Source: JBCCQL01 sp039414355 (GTDB lineage Bacteria; Planctomycetota; Planctomycetia; Pirellulales; Lacipirellulaceae). Taken from it: a stretch of 64,000 nt of DNA. Positions 17,027 through 26,851 of this stretch are shown piece after piece. How positions within the stretch are numbered: the first letter of the stretch is position 1; each line of letters starts with the position of its first letter. The notes beneath the pieces were generated by a model. It saw only the letters and a list, made by a program, of their open reading frames with translations. It did no database searches and had not been told where the DNA came from. A program made the translations under genes and the position numbers. The DNA is taken from the NCBI GenBank assembly GCA_039414355.1, contig JBCDJN010000009.1:1-64000 (forward strand), given 5' to 3'.

Positions 17027-17950
17027 ATGGCGAAGACACCGACCAAGCAGCGGCATACCGTCAAGAAGGGCGATACGCTCGAGAGCATCGCCAAGAAGTA
17101 CGGCCACAAGCAGTGGAAGGCCATCTGGAACGACCCGGAGAACAAGAAGGTTGTCAGGAAGCGGGGCGAGCCACAGAAGATCGAGCCCGGCGATGTTCTG
17201 GTAATCCCCTTGACCGACAAGCAGAAGAAGGAAGTTCAGAAGAAGCTAGACGCGTTGCACGAGGATAGGGACACCCAGATCAAGCTCCTTGAGGTGATCG
17301 ACGGCGAAGGCGCTCGGATCGACGCAAAGATCAAGCGGTACGATCAACTGATCAAGTCGCACCAAGACGCAACCGGCAAGATCGTTGCCCAGCTCAACGG
17401 CGACCTGAAGGGGATGAAGAAGTGGGGCTCTGGTGTCGACGTGGCGGCGAACCTGATCAACCTCGGCCGCGGCCTCGCGAAGCTTGGCAAGACGGCTTAC
17501 GACGCGTCAAAGGCCTCGGGCGAAGCTCTCAAGAAGATCAACGAAGAGGGCCTCAAACAAGTTATCGATATGAAGAAGGGCCAGGCGAAGGACCTTGGCG
17601 TGATGGCCGCCAAGTCGATGAAGGACAACGAGAGCCAAACCGCCGCCGCCATTGGGATCCTCGCCGACAGCTACAGCAAGATGACCTCGCCCTCGTTCTG
17701 GGCGAACACTTGGGTCCAGATGACCCAGAACGGCAAGAGCTGGTCGGAAGCGGTCACCATGGAGGTGGGCGACGACATCAAGCAGCGGATCGCCGAGGTA
17801 AAGGCCCAGAGCAACAAACTGCTCAAGACGCTCCAAGACCGCAAAGCGGACGAGCAGTCACGCAAGAAGCAGCTGCCGAAAGACGCGGCGGCCGCCCAGC
17901 AGCGGATCAAGCTCATCGAGCAAGAAGTTGCCGAACTCCCGGATATTTAG
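17027..17950 (+). CDS. LysM-domain protein without signal peptide, T6SS-adjacent
   Basis: 307 residues. The N-terminal 60 form a LysM domain (HTVKKGDTLESIAKKYGH, then IEPGDVLVIP), which binds peptidoglycan or chitin glycan chains. The rest is predicted alpha-helical and charged, with a more hydrophobic central part (about 135-165). There is no signal peptide, so delivery to the envelope would need another route, such as T6SS cargo. An AGGGCGAGC ribosome site precedes ATG 17027. The gene converges on clpV with a 28-base gap. LysM proteins of this kind may be effectors or adaptors; no enzymatic domain is visible. Confidence 0.75.
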   Translation: MAKTPTKQRHTVKKGDTLESIAKKYGHKQWKAIWNDPENKKVVRKRGEPQKIEPGDVLVIPLTDKQKKEVQKKLDALHEDRDTQIKLLEVIDGEGARIDAKIKRYDQLIKSHQDATGKIVAQLNGDLKGMKKWGSGVDVAANLINLGRGLAKLGKTAYDASKASGEALKKINEEGLKQVIDMKKGQAKDLGVMAAKSMKDNESQTAAAIGILADSYSKMTSPSFWANTWVQMTQNGKSWSEAVTMEVGDDIKQRIAEVKAQSNKLLKTLQDRKADEQSRKKQLPKDAAAAQQRIKLIEQEVAELPDI

Positions 17951-17978
17951 CCCAGCGGCTACGACTGCTGGAGTGCGG

Positions 17979-20720
17979 TCACGCAAACTCGTAAGCAAAC
18001 TCCCCGTCCGCCACGCTCACCGCCGCTTTGGCCATTGGCTCGCCGCTGACCATTCGGGTGAGGATCTCGGTCGAGAGCGAGGGGAGCATCGTGCCGGTGA
18101 GGATGCCGTCGATCATCCGCCCGCCGCTCTCGAGTTCGGTGCAGCGGCTGGCGATGAGCTTTACCACGTCGTCGTCGTAGGCGAACTCGATGCCGTGGTT
18201 CGCCTCGACACGCCGCTTGATTCGGTTGAGCTGCAGGCGGGTGATGTCGCCGATCATCTGGTCGCTGAGCGGGAAGTACGGCACGAGCGATAACCGGCCC
18301 AGCAGCGCCGCCGGGAAGACCTTGAGCGCCGGCTCACGTAAGGCCTTCGCGAGGCCGTCGACGCTGGGCATCAGGTCGGGGTCCTTGCACATGTTCATGA
18401 TCAGGTCGCTGCCCACGTTGGAGGTGAGCAGGATGATCGTGTTCTTGAAGTCGATCATCCGCCCCTCGCCGTCTTCCATCACGCCCTTGTCGAAGACCTG
18501 GAAGAAGATCTCGTGCACGTCGGAGTGCGCCTTCTCCACCTCGTCCAGCAGGACCACGGAGTACGGCTTGCGGCGGACGGCTTCGGTCAGCACGCCGCCC
18601 TCGCCGTAGCCCACGTAGCCGGGCGGCGAGCCCTTGAGCGTGGAGACGGTGTGCGCCTCCTGGAACTCGCTCATGTTGATGGTGATCACGTTCTGCTCGC
18701 CGCCGTACAGGGCCTCGGCCAGCGTGAGGGCGGTCTCGGTTTTGCCCACGCCGCTGGGGCCGCACAGCAGGAATACGCCGATCGGCTTGTTCGGGTGATC
18801 CAGGTTTGCCCGGGCGGTCTGCACGCGTTTGGCGATCAGCTCCAGCGCGTGGTCTTGGCCCAGGACGCGCTCGCCGAGCCGGTCGGCGAGGTTGAGGATC
18901 GTCTGCACCTCATCGGCGACCATCGAGCCGACGGGGATGCCGGTCCAGTCGCCCACGACCGAGGCGACCGCCTGCTGATCGACGCACGGCGCGATGAGCG
19001 GCGACTCGCCCTGCAATTCCGTTAGCTTGGCTTGCAAGGTTTGAAGCTCGTCGAGAAGCTCGGCGCGCTCTTCTTCGGTTAGCTCCTCGGGCTCATCGGC
19101 TGGCGACGATTCGACGGCGACCTCTTCGGCCGCCTCGTCGGCGGCGGCTTCCAAGTCGTCTCCGGTGCCCTCCACCGTGCCGGTCTTGCCACGCAGCTTG
19201 GCGCGGATCTCGAGCAGCCGGGTGACGAGCCCCTTCTCTTCCTCCCAGCGGGCTTCGAGTTCGGCGAGGCGTTCGCTTTCGGCTTCGAGCGCGGCGGTCG
19301 CCTTCTCCTCGCGAGCCGCGGTGTCGTAACCGACGGCGCTCTCGCGGCCGATGATCTCCCGTTCGGTCTCCAGCGACTCAATCCGCCGGCGGCTGTCGTC
19401 GACGTCGGCCGGCACGGCGTGCTGGCTAATGGCCACACGGGCGGCGGCCGTGTCGAGCAGGCTGACCGCCTTGTCCGGCAGCTGCCGGGCGGGGATGTAG
19501 CGGTGCGAGAGCTGCACCGCCGCCTCGAGCGCCTCGTCCAACAGCTGCACCTGATGGTGCTCTTCGAGCGTCGACGCCATGCTGCGCATCATCAGCAGGC
19601 AACGCTCCTCGCTGGGCTCGTCGACCTGGATGTTCTGGAACCGCCGCGTCAGCGCCGGATCCTTCTCGAAGTACTTCTTGTATTCCGCCCACGTCGTGGC
19701 GGCGACGGTACGGAGCTGGCCGCGGGCCAGGGCCGGCTTGAGCAGGTTGGCGGCGTCGCCGGTGCCCGCGTCGCCGCCGGCGCCGACGAGCGTGTGCGCC
19801 TCGTCGATGAACAGGATGATGGGCGTCTCGCTGGACTGCACTTCTTCGATGACCTGCTTGAGCCGGTTCTCGAACTCGCCCTTCATGCTCGCGCCGGCCT
19901 GCAGGGCGCCCACGTCGAGCGTGCGGAGCTGCACGTCCTGCAGCGGCGGCGGAACATCGCCGGCGGCGATGCGGAGCGCGAAGCCCTCGACGACGGCCGT
20001 CTTGCCGACACCCGCCTCGCCGGTGAGGATCGGGTTGTTCTGCCGGCGCCGCATGAGGATGTCGACGATCTGCCGGATCTCCTCGTCGCGGCCGATGATC
20101 GGGTCGATCTCGCCGTTGCGGGCGGCGGCGGTCAGGTCGACGGAGAACTTGGCGAGCGCCTCCTGCTTGCCCATGGCGGCGGGGGCGATGGCGCCGCTCG
20201 CCTCGCCCGGTTCGCCTTCGGCGCCGATGGCGTCGACCTCGTCCTCCGGCGAGCCGTCGACGATCTTGGCAAAGTTGTCCGCCAGCTCGTCGGCGGAGAC
20301 TCTGTCGAACTCCTTCGACAGCCCCAGCAGCGCGTGACGCAGCCCGCGGGTCTTGGTCAGGCCCACGATCAGGTGGCCGGTGCGAACGCGCAAGTCGCCG
20401 AACATCAGCGAGCCGTACACCCAGCCGCGTTCGACCGCCTCTTCAACGTGCGACGACAGGTCAGAAACGGACGACGCGCCGCGAGGCAGCTTGTCGAGTG
20501 CTGCCGTTAGGTCCGCCGCCAGCCGCGAGGGGTCGCACTCGAAGTGGCGGATGATGCGGTGCAGGTCGGAGTCGGGCTGCTGCAGGATCTGATGGAACCA
20601 GTGCGAGAGCTCCACGTAGGGGTTGCCCCGCATCTTGCAGAAGACCGTGGCGCCCTCGATGGCCTTGTAGCCCACGCTGTTGAGCTTGCCGAACAGAGCG
20701 GCTCGTCGGATTTCGCCCAC
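17979..20720 (-). CDS. clpV: T6SS sheath-disassembly ATPase ClpV (TssH)
   Basis: 913-residue AAA+ unfoldase of the ClpB/ClpV group that recycles contracted T6SS sheaths. It has a ClpN domain adapted for sheath binding (VELSHWFHQILQQPDSDLHR), a first Walker A GEAGVGKT near residue 230, an acidic middle coiled-coil region (about 420-560), and a second Walker A GPSGVGKTE near 653. Length and order match ClpV rather than ClpB because it sits last in a tss operon. The start is GTG at 20720, with AAGGA upstream at good spacing. A gap of 47 bases separates it from tssG. Confidence 0.95.
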   Translation of the reverse strand: MGEIRRAALFGKLNSVGYKAIEGATVFCKMRGNPYVELSHWFHQILQQPDSDLHRIIRHFECDPSRLAADLTAALDKLPRGASSVSDLSSHVEEAVERGWVYGSLMFGDLRVRTGHLIVGLTKTRGLRHALLGLSKEFDRVSADELADNFAKIVDGSPEDEVDAIGAEGEPGEASGAIAPAAMGKQEALAKFSVDLTAAARNGEIDPIIGRDEEIRQIVDILMRRRQNNPILTGEAGVGKTAVVEGFALRIAAGDVPPPLQDVQLRTLDVGALQAGASMKGEFENRLKQVIEEVQSSETPIILFIDEAHTLVGAGGDAGTGDAANLLKPALARGQLRTVAATTWAEYKKYFEKDPALTRRFQNIQVDEPSEERCLLMMRSMASTLEEHHQVQLLDEALEAAVQLSHRYIPARQLPDKAVSLLDTAAARVAISQHAVPADVDDSRRRIESLETEREIIGRESAVGYDTAAREEKATAALEAESERLAELEARWEEEKGLVTRLLEIRAKLRGKTGTVEGTGDDLEAAADEAAEEVAVESSPADEPEELTEEERAELLDELQTLQAKLTELQGESPLIAPCVDQQAVASVVGDWTGIPVGSMVADEVQTILNLADRLGERVLGQDHALELIAKRVQTARANLDHPNKPIGVFLLCGPSGVGKTETALTLAEALYGGEQNVITINMSEFQEAHTVSTLKGSPPGYVGYGEGGVLTEAVRRKPYSVVLLDEVEKAHSDVHEIFFQVFDKGVMEDGEGRMIDFKNTIILLTSNVGSDLIMNMCKDPDLMPSVDGLAKALREPALKVFPAALLGRLSLVPYFPLSDQMIGDITRLQLNRIKRRVEANHGIEFAYDDDVVKLIASRCTELESGGRMIDGILTGTMLPSLSTEILTRMVSGEPMAKAAVSVADGEFAYEFA

Positions 20721-20767
20721 GGGAGATTCCTTGGTTCACAGTTGATTGGCAAACGGAAGTGGCGTCG

Positions 20768-21868
20768 CTACATCGCCCCTTCCATCGCTTTGGCGAAGAC
20801 GCCGGCCATGGGTTCCAGCACCAGGTCGTCCGGGTCGTGGTCCATCTTCTCGGCCGGCATCCAGCTGGTCCAGCCAAGCATGCCCTCTTCGCCAAGCTTG
20901 ACCGGCGGCGTTTCCTCGCGCTTGAGGATGAGCTGCAGGTCCCAGTCGAGCTCGTCGCCGATGTAGGTGCGAACCACGGCGATCATCGCGTCCAGGCTCT
21001 TTCGCCCCGCGGGGCCGCCGGTCTTCTCGCCTTCGGGGTCGGCCTCTGGATCACGCGGCAGCATGCGGATGTACTCGTCGAGCGTCAGCGGCCCGATGAT
21101 CACGCGGAACTTCTGCTGAACGTCCCAGATGTGCGAGCCAACGGTTGTCGATACGCCCAGCGAGGACGACGACTGGCCCGTGTAGCAGCGGCTGGAGGGG
21201 GGCAGCTCGATCCATTGGCCCACGCACTCCTGGATCTGCACCGGGAAGCGGAAGTAGCCGTAGACCAACGCGAGCAGCCCCTCGGCGCACTTCGCCTGGT
21301 TCGAGAGCAGGCCGGAGAAGTGCCGCTTGGGCAGGTCGGCCATCGCGTCGCGGTCCTTGACCGACGACATCCCCAGGCCGAACAACGAGCCGACGTAATC
21401 GCCGAAGCGGTCGGACTTCGGCTTGTCAAAGCTGACCGTCGGCCGCACGCGTGACCACGCCCGATAGAACAGGCTGGCCATGCGGTGGTGGAACGTGTCC
21501 ACGAAGCGGTGGAAGGTGCGGTCCCTGCGGTCGCGGACGCGGTTGACGGCGTACTCCGTCAGGTGCATCGGCAGGGCGCCGTTGGGGCCGAAGACGCCAA
21601 AGAACCGTTGCAGAAGACGCCGAGGCGCGTCGGGGTCTTCGCTCTTCTCAACGCCGGTTAGCGTCGAGGGCGGAAAGCCCATCGAAGGCTCCTGGGCGAA
21701 GCGCACCGCGTCGTCGGCCACGCGCTCCGAGCAGCCGATCGCCGGTTTGTCGGGCTGCTCACAGTCCAGCAGCCGAACCGCTTGGTAGAAGTTGAAGCCG
21801 TGCGGGTCCTCGTCCAGCCGCTCGAGGAGCTTCACAAGGTGTGCCGCCGGCCGATCCTGGTCGGCCAT
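20768..21868 (-). CDS. tssG: T6SS baseplate protein TssG
   Basis: 366 residues of the TssG (VasB/ImpH) family, which with TssF, TssE and TssK forms the baseplate wedge around VgrG. The family N-terminus HGFNFYQAVRLLDCEQP and the following GVFGPNGALPMHLTEY stretch are typical. ATG at 21868 has GGAGATC upstream. The gene overlaps the 3' end of tssF by 37 bases, indicating translational coupling. Confidence 0.93.
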   Translation of the reverse strand: MADQDRPAAHLVKLLERLDEDPHGFNFYQAVRLLDCEQPDKPAIGCSERVADDAVRFAQEPSMGFPPSTLTGVEKSEDPDAPRRLLQRFFGVFGPNGALPMHLTEYAVNRVRDRRDRTFHRFVDTFHHRMASLFYRAWSRVRPTVSFDKPKSDRFGDYVGSLFGLGMSSVKDRDAMADLPKRHFSGLLSNQAKCAEGLLALVYGYFRFPVQIQECVGQWIELPPSSRCYTGQSSSSLGVSTTVGSHIWDVQQKFRVIIGPLTLDEYIRMLPRDPEADPEGEKTGGPAGRKSLDAMIAVVRTYIGDELDWDLQLILKREETPPVKLGEEGMLGWTSWMPAEKMDHDPDDLVLEPMAGVFAKAMEGAM

Positions 21869-23712
21869 CGCATGATCTCCTCTCGCTGCGGGGTGCGGAG
21901 CACGGTTTCGGTGAAGGAGTTGATGGACACGTACTTGGAGAAGAACTGGTCCAGGACCGAGGCGAGCAGGAACACGCCCACACCGCCAAACGCCTCCTCG
22001 TCCATGGTGACGGTGATCTGCAGCCCGCGGGCGAACGCCACCGGCCCGGGGACCGGCGCCCGGCGGATGATGGGCAGCGACTCGATCGAGGCGACGCCGT
22101 CAATCTGCTTCTGCACCGCGGTGTCTCGCGCGTCGGCGTACAGGCGGAGCATCTCCCGCAGCGCCGAGGCCCCCTTGAGCGGGTCTTCGTTGGTGAGCGA
22201 AAGGTAGTTGAGCCCCAAGTGGCTGAGCAGTTTCCACAGCGTCTCGCCCGAGGCGTGCGCAAGCGACGGCCGCGGCGGCGTGGGGCCCGTGATGCAACGC
22301 ACCGCGCTGACCGGGGCGCCCACCTCCAGCGAGAAGTCGGTCTGCCCAACGCCAATGGGCATCTGTAGGGGCAGGTCGCGGTGCGTGCAGTAGGCGTCGA
22401 CCGCCAGCAGTTCGATCTCTGGCTTGTACGGCGTGTTGTGCCGATCGACCAGGGACACGTGGAGCTCGCTGCCCAGGTAGCTAGACCGGGTGCCGTACCG
22501 TTTCTGAAGCGTGGAGATCACTCGCGGCGCCCGGCGGATGGCGTAGTACGCGCGGTGGTCGGCGGTGTCGTGGTCGGTGAGCGAGTAGAGCGGCGAGAAG
22601 GGCTGAGCCTCTTCCATGTCGCTGCCCAGGCCCACCACGCGCGTGATGCGGTACACCTCCATATCCAGCGGCCGGGTCTTGTCCGGCACGATGTGGTGCT
22701 CCGACTTCCGAGGGTCGACCTGCACCGGGTCGAGCCGCTTGGGGAACAAGTTAATGGCGGGCGTCGCGAAGAGCGCGAGGTTGGTCTTGTCCACCGAGTT
22801 GCTGAGCGGGTGCTCGGAGCGGTCGAACAAGAGCGTGACGTCCGCCTCACGCGTGGGGCACATCCGCAGCGCATCGCCGATGCCCTGCAGCTCGATAAAC
22901 TGGTACCGCTCGCGCAGGGCGAAGTACTCCGCGAGCATCCGGTAGCCCTGAAACGACGCCTCGCTGTAGGGCAGCATCGCCTCGTCCGGCGAGAAGCCGA
23001 GGCCACGCACCACGTCGTGGCGGAGGATGATCGGCTCGTGCTCGCGGTCGGGGTCGATCGGCGTGATCATCACCGCGCGGGTGTGGGCGATGCACTGCTC
23101 GTAGAGCGCCACCGGCAGCTCTTCGCGGCCCTGCAAGTAGAGCGGCAGACTCTCAAGGGCGAGACCCGAGAACTTCCGGCCCGGCGCCAGCCGCAGGCGG
23201 ATGCGCATGCCGGCGTCGACGTTCCGGACCTCGCGGGGGAGGTCGAGCGAGACCGTGTCGCGGCTGAAGTACTTCGCCTCGGTGAGCTCCATCGGCCAGA
23301 GCGTCACGTCGTGGGCGGTGCGGTACTCGCAGGCGGTGTGCTCGCCCTTAACCACCTTGCCCCGCAGCACCGACCCGCGGGGCGCCACGTAGCCCTCGTC
23401 CAGGGAGCCCTCCGTGAGGTCGGGCTGGAACTGCACGATCGCCATCGATGGCGTCGGCGCCAGGAAGTGCGGGTAGACGATCTCCGTCAGGCTCTGGATG
23501 AGCTGCGGGAACTCCGAGTCCATCTTGAGCTGGACCCGGGCCGCCATGAAGGCGAAGCCCTCGAGCAGCCGCTCCACGTACGGGTCGGCACAAGCAAAGC
23601 CTTCAAGGCCCAAACGGCCCGCGATCTTGGGGTAGTCGCGGGCGAACTCCGCGCCCATCTCGCGGATGTGCCGCAGCTCCGTGTCGTAATGCCTCAGCAG
23701 CCGCGGGTCCAT
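21832..23712 (-). CDS. tssF: T6SS baseplate protein TssF
   Basis: 626 residues of the TssF (VasA/ImpG) family, the main structural partner of TssG in the baseplate wedge. The N-terminus DPRLLRHYDTELRHIREMG and the stretch VERLLEGFAFMAARVQLKMD are characteristic. ATG at 23712, directly after GGGGGAG, is preferred over an upstream ATG at 23730. It lies 25 bases after tssE and overlaps tssG. Confidence 0.94.
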   Translation of the reverse strand: MDPRLLRHYDTELRHIREMGAEFARDYPKIAGRLGLEGFACADPYVERLLEGFAFMAARVQLKMDSEFPQLIQSLTEIVYPHFLAPTPSMAIVQFQPDLTEGSLDEGYVAPRGSVLRGKVVKGEHTACEYRTAHDVTLWPMELTEAKYFSRDTVSLDLPREVRNVDAGMRIRLRLAPGRKFSGLALESLPLYLQGREELPVALYEQCIAHTRAVMITPIDPDREHEPIILRHDVVRGLGFSPDEAMLPYSEASFQGYRMLAEYFALRERYQFIELQGIGDALRMCPTREADVTLLFDRSEHPLSNSVDKTNLALFATPAINLFPKRLDPVQVDPRKSEHHIVPDKTRPLDMEVYRITRVVGLGSDMEEAQPFSPLYSLTDHDTADHRAYYAIRRAPRVISTLQKRYGTRSSYLGSELHVSLVDRHNTPYKPEIELLAVDAYCTHRDLPLQMPIGVGQTDFSLEVGAPVSAVRCITGPTPPRPSLAHASGETLWKLLSHLGLNYLSLTNEDPLKGASALREMLRLYADARDTAVQKQIDGVASIESLPIIRRAPVPGPVAFARGLQITVTMDEEAFGGVGVFLLASVLDQFFSKYVSINSFTETVLRTPQREEIMRWPTRIGRRHTL

Positions 23713-23737
23713 CACTCCCCCAATTTGCACGCGCGGG

Positions 23738-24241
23738 CTACTGCGCTGGTTCCTGCACGCTCAGGTTGCCCGTCTGCGGATCGATCTCCGCGTTCACCAT
23801 CAGTTGCAGCGGCAGCGGCTGCGCCCACATTGTTGCTTCGATCTCAAAACGCAGAGCGTTGCTGGACGTGTCTGTCTCGTTCACGACCGCCGCCACACGC
23901 ACGGTGGAACCGATCAGCCGAGGCTCGAACCGCACGATGCTCTCGCGGAGCTTCTCCTCTAGCTCCGACCGCTGCCCGCGGTTAAGCACCAAGCCGGAGT
24001 GGGGGGGGACGCCGAAGTTGACCGTCGACGTCGCCGCGTCCGGGTAGTCTTGGAAGTCGTGGACCGGCGTCAGGTTCTCGCAGTTCAGGAGCCACGACAG
24101 GTCGCGGATGACCGACTCCTTAAGCCGCTCAAGCGAGAGCACCCGACGCTCGACGGGTTCTACCCGCTTGTCCGGCTCGTCGTCCTCAAGACGGTCGAGC
24201 AGCGACGGCTGCAGGCGTTCGGAAGGGGCGAGGTCGGCCAA
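23738..24241 (-). CDS. tssE: T6SS baseplate protein TssE (gp25-like)
   Basis: 167 residues of the gp25/TssE family, the baseplate component that initiates sheath polymerisation. The ERLQPSLLDRLEDDEP N-terminus and the region SVIRDLSWLLNCENL are typical. The start codon is TTG at 24241, without an obvious ribosome site, so it may be translated by coupling or start slightly elsewhere. It lies between tagJ and tssF. Confidence 0.92.
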   Translation of the reverse strand: MADLAPSERLQPSLLDRLEDDEPDKRVEPVERRVLSLERLKESVIRDLSWLLNCENLTPVHDFQDYPDAATSTVNFGVPPHSGLVLNRGQRSELEEKLRESIVRFEPRLIGSTVRVAAVVNETDTSSNALRFEIEATMWAQPLPLQLMVNAEIDPQTGNLSVQEPAQ

Positions 24242-24327
24242 GGTTTGGTTGGGGCGTTGGGGGGACGGCGCGTGAGGACGCGGCCGGATCGCTCGGCGCT
24301 AGGCGACGCCAAACGCCAGGCGGTTCG

Positions 24328-25155
24328 TCAGCCGGCGTCCGTGGCGCCGCTGAGCGTCACTCGGCGGAGGTCCATCAGGGCGAAGTCGCCGGCGTCGGTC
24401 AGCAGCACCCGTTGGCCAAGGCCGTGGTAGGCGCCGTCGGCCACCTCTTCCCACTCGGTCTTTCGAGAGAGGCGGACCGCGTCATCGGCGTGCTTCTCGG
24501 AATCGACGTAGCGTGTGGGGATGATGCCGGCCGCTTCGCCCTCGTTCGCCCAGCGGAAGTGGGCGGGCGTCCAGACCACGTCGCGGAGGTCCGCCGGCGG
24601 CTCGAAAGTAATCTCCGCCACCCGCTCCGCCGGGGCCCAGTAGTACCGCCCGTTGACGATGATCTCCAGCACGGGGCCAAGCCGGCTGTCGCCGTCGGCG
24701 ATCCAGTCAAAGCGGTGCTCCTGCTCTCCGTCGCCCGCCGCCACGGACAGTGTGCCGGGGACCGCCGGCGCCGCCTCAAACGCCTCGCCCCGCAGGTCGG
24801 CCGCGGCGGCGGTCTCGCCCTGGCTATCGAGTCGGATCGCCTCGATAAGCTGCGCCAGCCACGGCGTTGGGTCTCCGAAGACCAGCGGCGTTCGCTTCCC
24901 GGCAAAGACCTCGCGCCGGAGCACTTCGCACCGCAGGCACTCCTGGTAGGTCTGCGCCATGAGCCGGGCCGACTCGTCGAGGTCGCGGACCACGTTGAGC
25001 TGGGTCAGCGAGCGGTCCCACTCGCCCCGCACAGCCAGGAGTTGGAAGAGGAAGACCCGGTGCTTGGGGTCGTCGGGCTGGGAGCGGGTTTCTTCGGTGA
25101 GCTGCGCGAGTGCTGCCTGCAGGTCGCCAGCTTTGAGGGCCTCTTTAGCGGTCAT
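24328..25155 (-). CDS. tagJ: T6SS accessory protein TagJ (ImpE family)
   Basis: 275 residues of the ImpE/TagJ (HsiE) family. It opens with TPR-like helices (EALKAGDLQAALAQLTEE) and ends with the family beta-rich domain containing EIIVNGRYYWAP. In Pseudomonas aeruginosa the homologue binds the sheath protein TssB and helps ClpV recruitment. Its place between tssC and tssE is the usual one. ATG at 25155 has CGAGGCG upstream. Confidence 0.88.
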   Translation of the reverse strand: MTAKEALKAGDLQAALAQLTEETRSQPDDPKHRVFLFQLLAVRGEWDRSLTQLNVVRDLDESARLMAQTYQECLRCEVLRREVFAGKRTPLVFGDPTPWLAQLIEAIRLDSQGETAAAADLRGEAFEAAPAVPGTLSVAAGDGEQEHRFDWIADGDSRLGPVLEIIVNGRYYWAPAERVAEITFEPPADLRDVVWTPAHFRWANEGEAAGIIPTRYVDSEKHADDAVRLSRKTEWEEVADGAYHGLGQRVLLTDAGDFALMDLRRVTLSGATDAG

Positions 25156-25267
25156 GGCGCCTCGGTAGCTTGAGCGTTAATTGCCTTCGCCGCGTGAGGG
25201 CGCGGGCGACCGTGCGATGAGTTGGCGGCGGCGCCCAAATGCCGCCACACACGCCGCGGGGACGCGT

Positions 25268-26761
25268 TTAGCCCTTTTGCGAAGGCAGCTTTGAGACAAG
25301 TCGCAGCGAAACGGTAAGGCCTTCCAACTGGTAGTGTGGCCGCAGGAAGAACTTCGATGCGTAGTAGCCGGGGTTCTCCGGGTCTTCCTCCACCACCACC
25401 TCGGCCGCGGAGAGCGGTCGTCGTGCCTTGTCGGCGAAGCTGGCGTTTTGCGTGTTGGAGAGCACGTAGCTGTTGATCCAGTTCTGCAGGTAGACCTGGA
25501 CGTCGTCCTTCTCCATGCTGGAGCCAATCTTGTCCCGCACCATGCACTTCAGGTAGTGGGCGAAGCGGCACGTTGCGAACATGTACGGCAGCCGCGCCGC
25601 GAGGTTCGCGTTGCTCGTTGCGTCGGGGTCCTTGTACTCGGTTGGCTTCTGTAGTGACTGGGCGCCGATGAACGCGGCGAAGTCGCTGTTCTTTTTGTGG
25701 ATGAGCGGCATGAAGCCGTTCTTCGCCAGTTCCGCCTCGCGGCGGTCCTCGATGGCGATCTCGGTGGGGCACTTCATATCCACCCCGCCGTCGTCCGTGG
25801 GGAAGGTGTGGGTGGGCAGCCCCTCAACGGCGCCGCCGGACTCCACGCCGCGGATCTGGGTGCACCAGCCGTAGAACTTGAAGGACTGCGTGATGTTGGT
25901 CGCCATGGCGTAGGCGGAGTTCGCCCACGTGTAGCGGTGGTGGTTGGCGTCCTCAACGTCTTCCTCGAACGCGAACTCGTCCACCGGGTCCGTGGCCGCC
26001 CCGTAAGGCAGCCGGGCCAAGAACCGCGGCATCGCCAAGCCGAGGTAGCGGGAGTCTTCTGCCTCGCGGAGCGACCGCCAAGACGCGTACTCAGGCGTCT
26101 GAAAGATCTTGGTCAAGTCGCGGGGATTGCTCAGCTCTTGCCAGCTCTCCATCCGCATCACATTGGGGTCGGCGGCGGCGAGGAACGGCGTGTGAGCGGC
26201 GGCGGCCACCTGCATCATGCCGCTCAGCCACTCAACGTCGGGCGGGCTGTGGTCAAAGTAGTAGTCGCCCACCAGGCAGCCGTAGGGTTCGCCGCCGAAG
26301 CTGCCGTACTCTTCGGAGTAGATCTTCTTGAAGAGCGGGCTCTGGTCCCAGGCGGTCCCTTTGAACTTCTTGAAGGTCTTGCCCACCTCTTTCTTGGTGA
26401 TGTTCAAGACCTTGATCTTGAGCATCTCGTCCGTTTCGGTGTTTGTGACGAGATGCTCCAGCCCCCGCCACGCGCCTTCGAGCTTCTGGAAGTCCTCGTG
26501 GTGGAGGATCTCGTTGACCTGCTCGCTGAGCTTGCGGTCGAGCGCGCCGATGATGGCCGTGATGGTGTCCAGGGCGTCGTCGCCGACGAGCGACGTGTTC
26601 TGGAGCGCCTGCTCGGCGAGCGTCGCCACAGCCGACTCGATCGCCTCGGTCGCCGAGTCGGTCTTTGGCTTGAATTCCTTCTTCAGCAGCGAGGCGAAGT
26701 CAGACTCCTCGAAACTGACGCCGGCCATCGCCGATGCAGCCGATTTTTGACCCTCTGCCAT
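25268..26761 (-). CDS. tssC: T6SS sheath large subunit TssC
   Basis: 497 residues, the normal length for TssC (VipB/ImpC), which with TssB builds the contractile sheath. Typical segments are FQKLEGAWRGLEHLVTNTET, FDHSPPDVEWLSGMMQVA and YLGLAMPRFLARLPYGAATD. ATG at 26761 is chosen because AGGTGA lies at good distance before it; a start nine bases upstream is also in frame. It follows tssB by 90 bases. A second protein containing a TssC-like core is encoded at 50379-52142. Confidence 0.96.
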   Translation of the reverse strand: MAEGQKSAASAMAGVSFEESDFASLLKKEFKPKTDSATEAIESAVATLAEQALQNTSLVGDDALDTITAIIGALDRKLSEQVNEILHHEDFQKLEGAWRGLEHLVTNTETDEMLKIKVLNITKKEVGKTFKKFKGTAWDQSPLFKKIYSEEYGSFGGEPYGCLVGDYYFDHSPPDVEWLSGMMQVAAAAHTPFLAAADPNVMRMESWQELSNPRDLTKIFQTPEYASWRSLREAEDSRYLGLAMPRFLARLPYGAATDPVDEFAFEEDVEDANHHRYTWANSAYAMATNITQSFKFYGWCTQIRGVESGGAVEGLPTHTFPTDDGGVDMKCPTEIAIEDRREAELAKNGFMPLIHKKNSDFAAFIGAQSLQKPTEYKDPDATSNANLAARLPYMFATCRFAHYLKCMVRDKIGSSMEKDDVQVYLQNWINSYVLSNTQNASFADKARRPLSAAEVVVEEDPENPGYYASKFFLRPHYQLEGLTVSLRLVSKLPSQKG

Positions 26762-26851
26762 CCGAATCACCTACTCGCTTAGGGAAAAAAGAGCACCGCA
26801 CCCCACACCGGCCGCCCACCGAGCGGGCCTCCCCGTCTCGACTCTCCGCTG

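Noticed and set aside
22381..23985. Rightward open frame over tssF
   Set aside because: Antisense to tssF, which has the correct family sequence and operon position.
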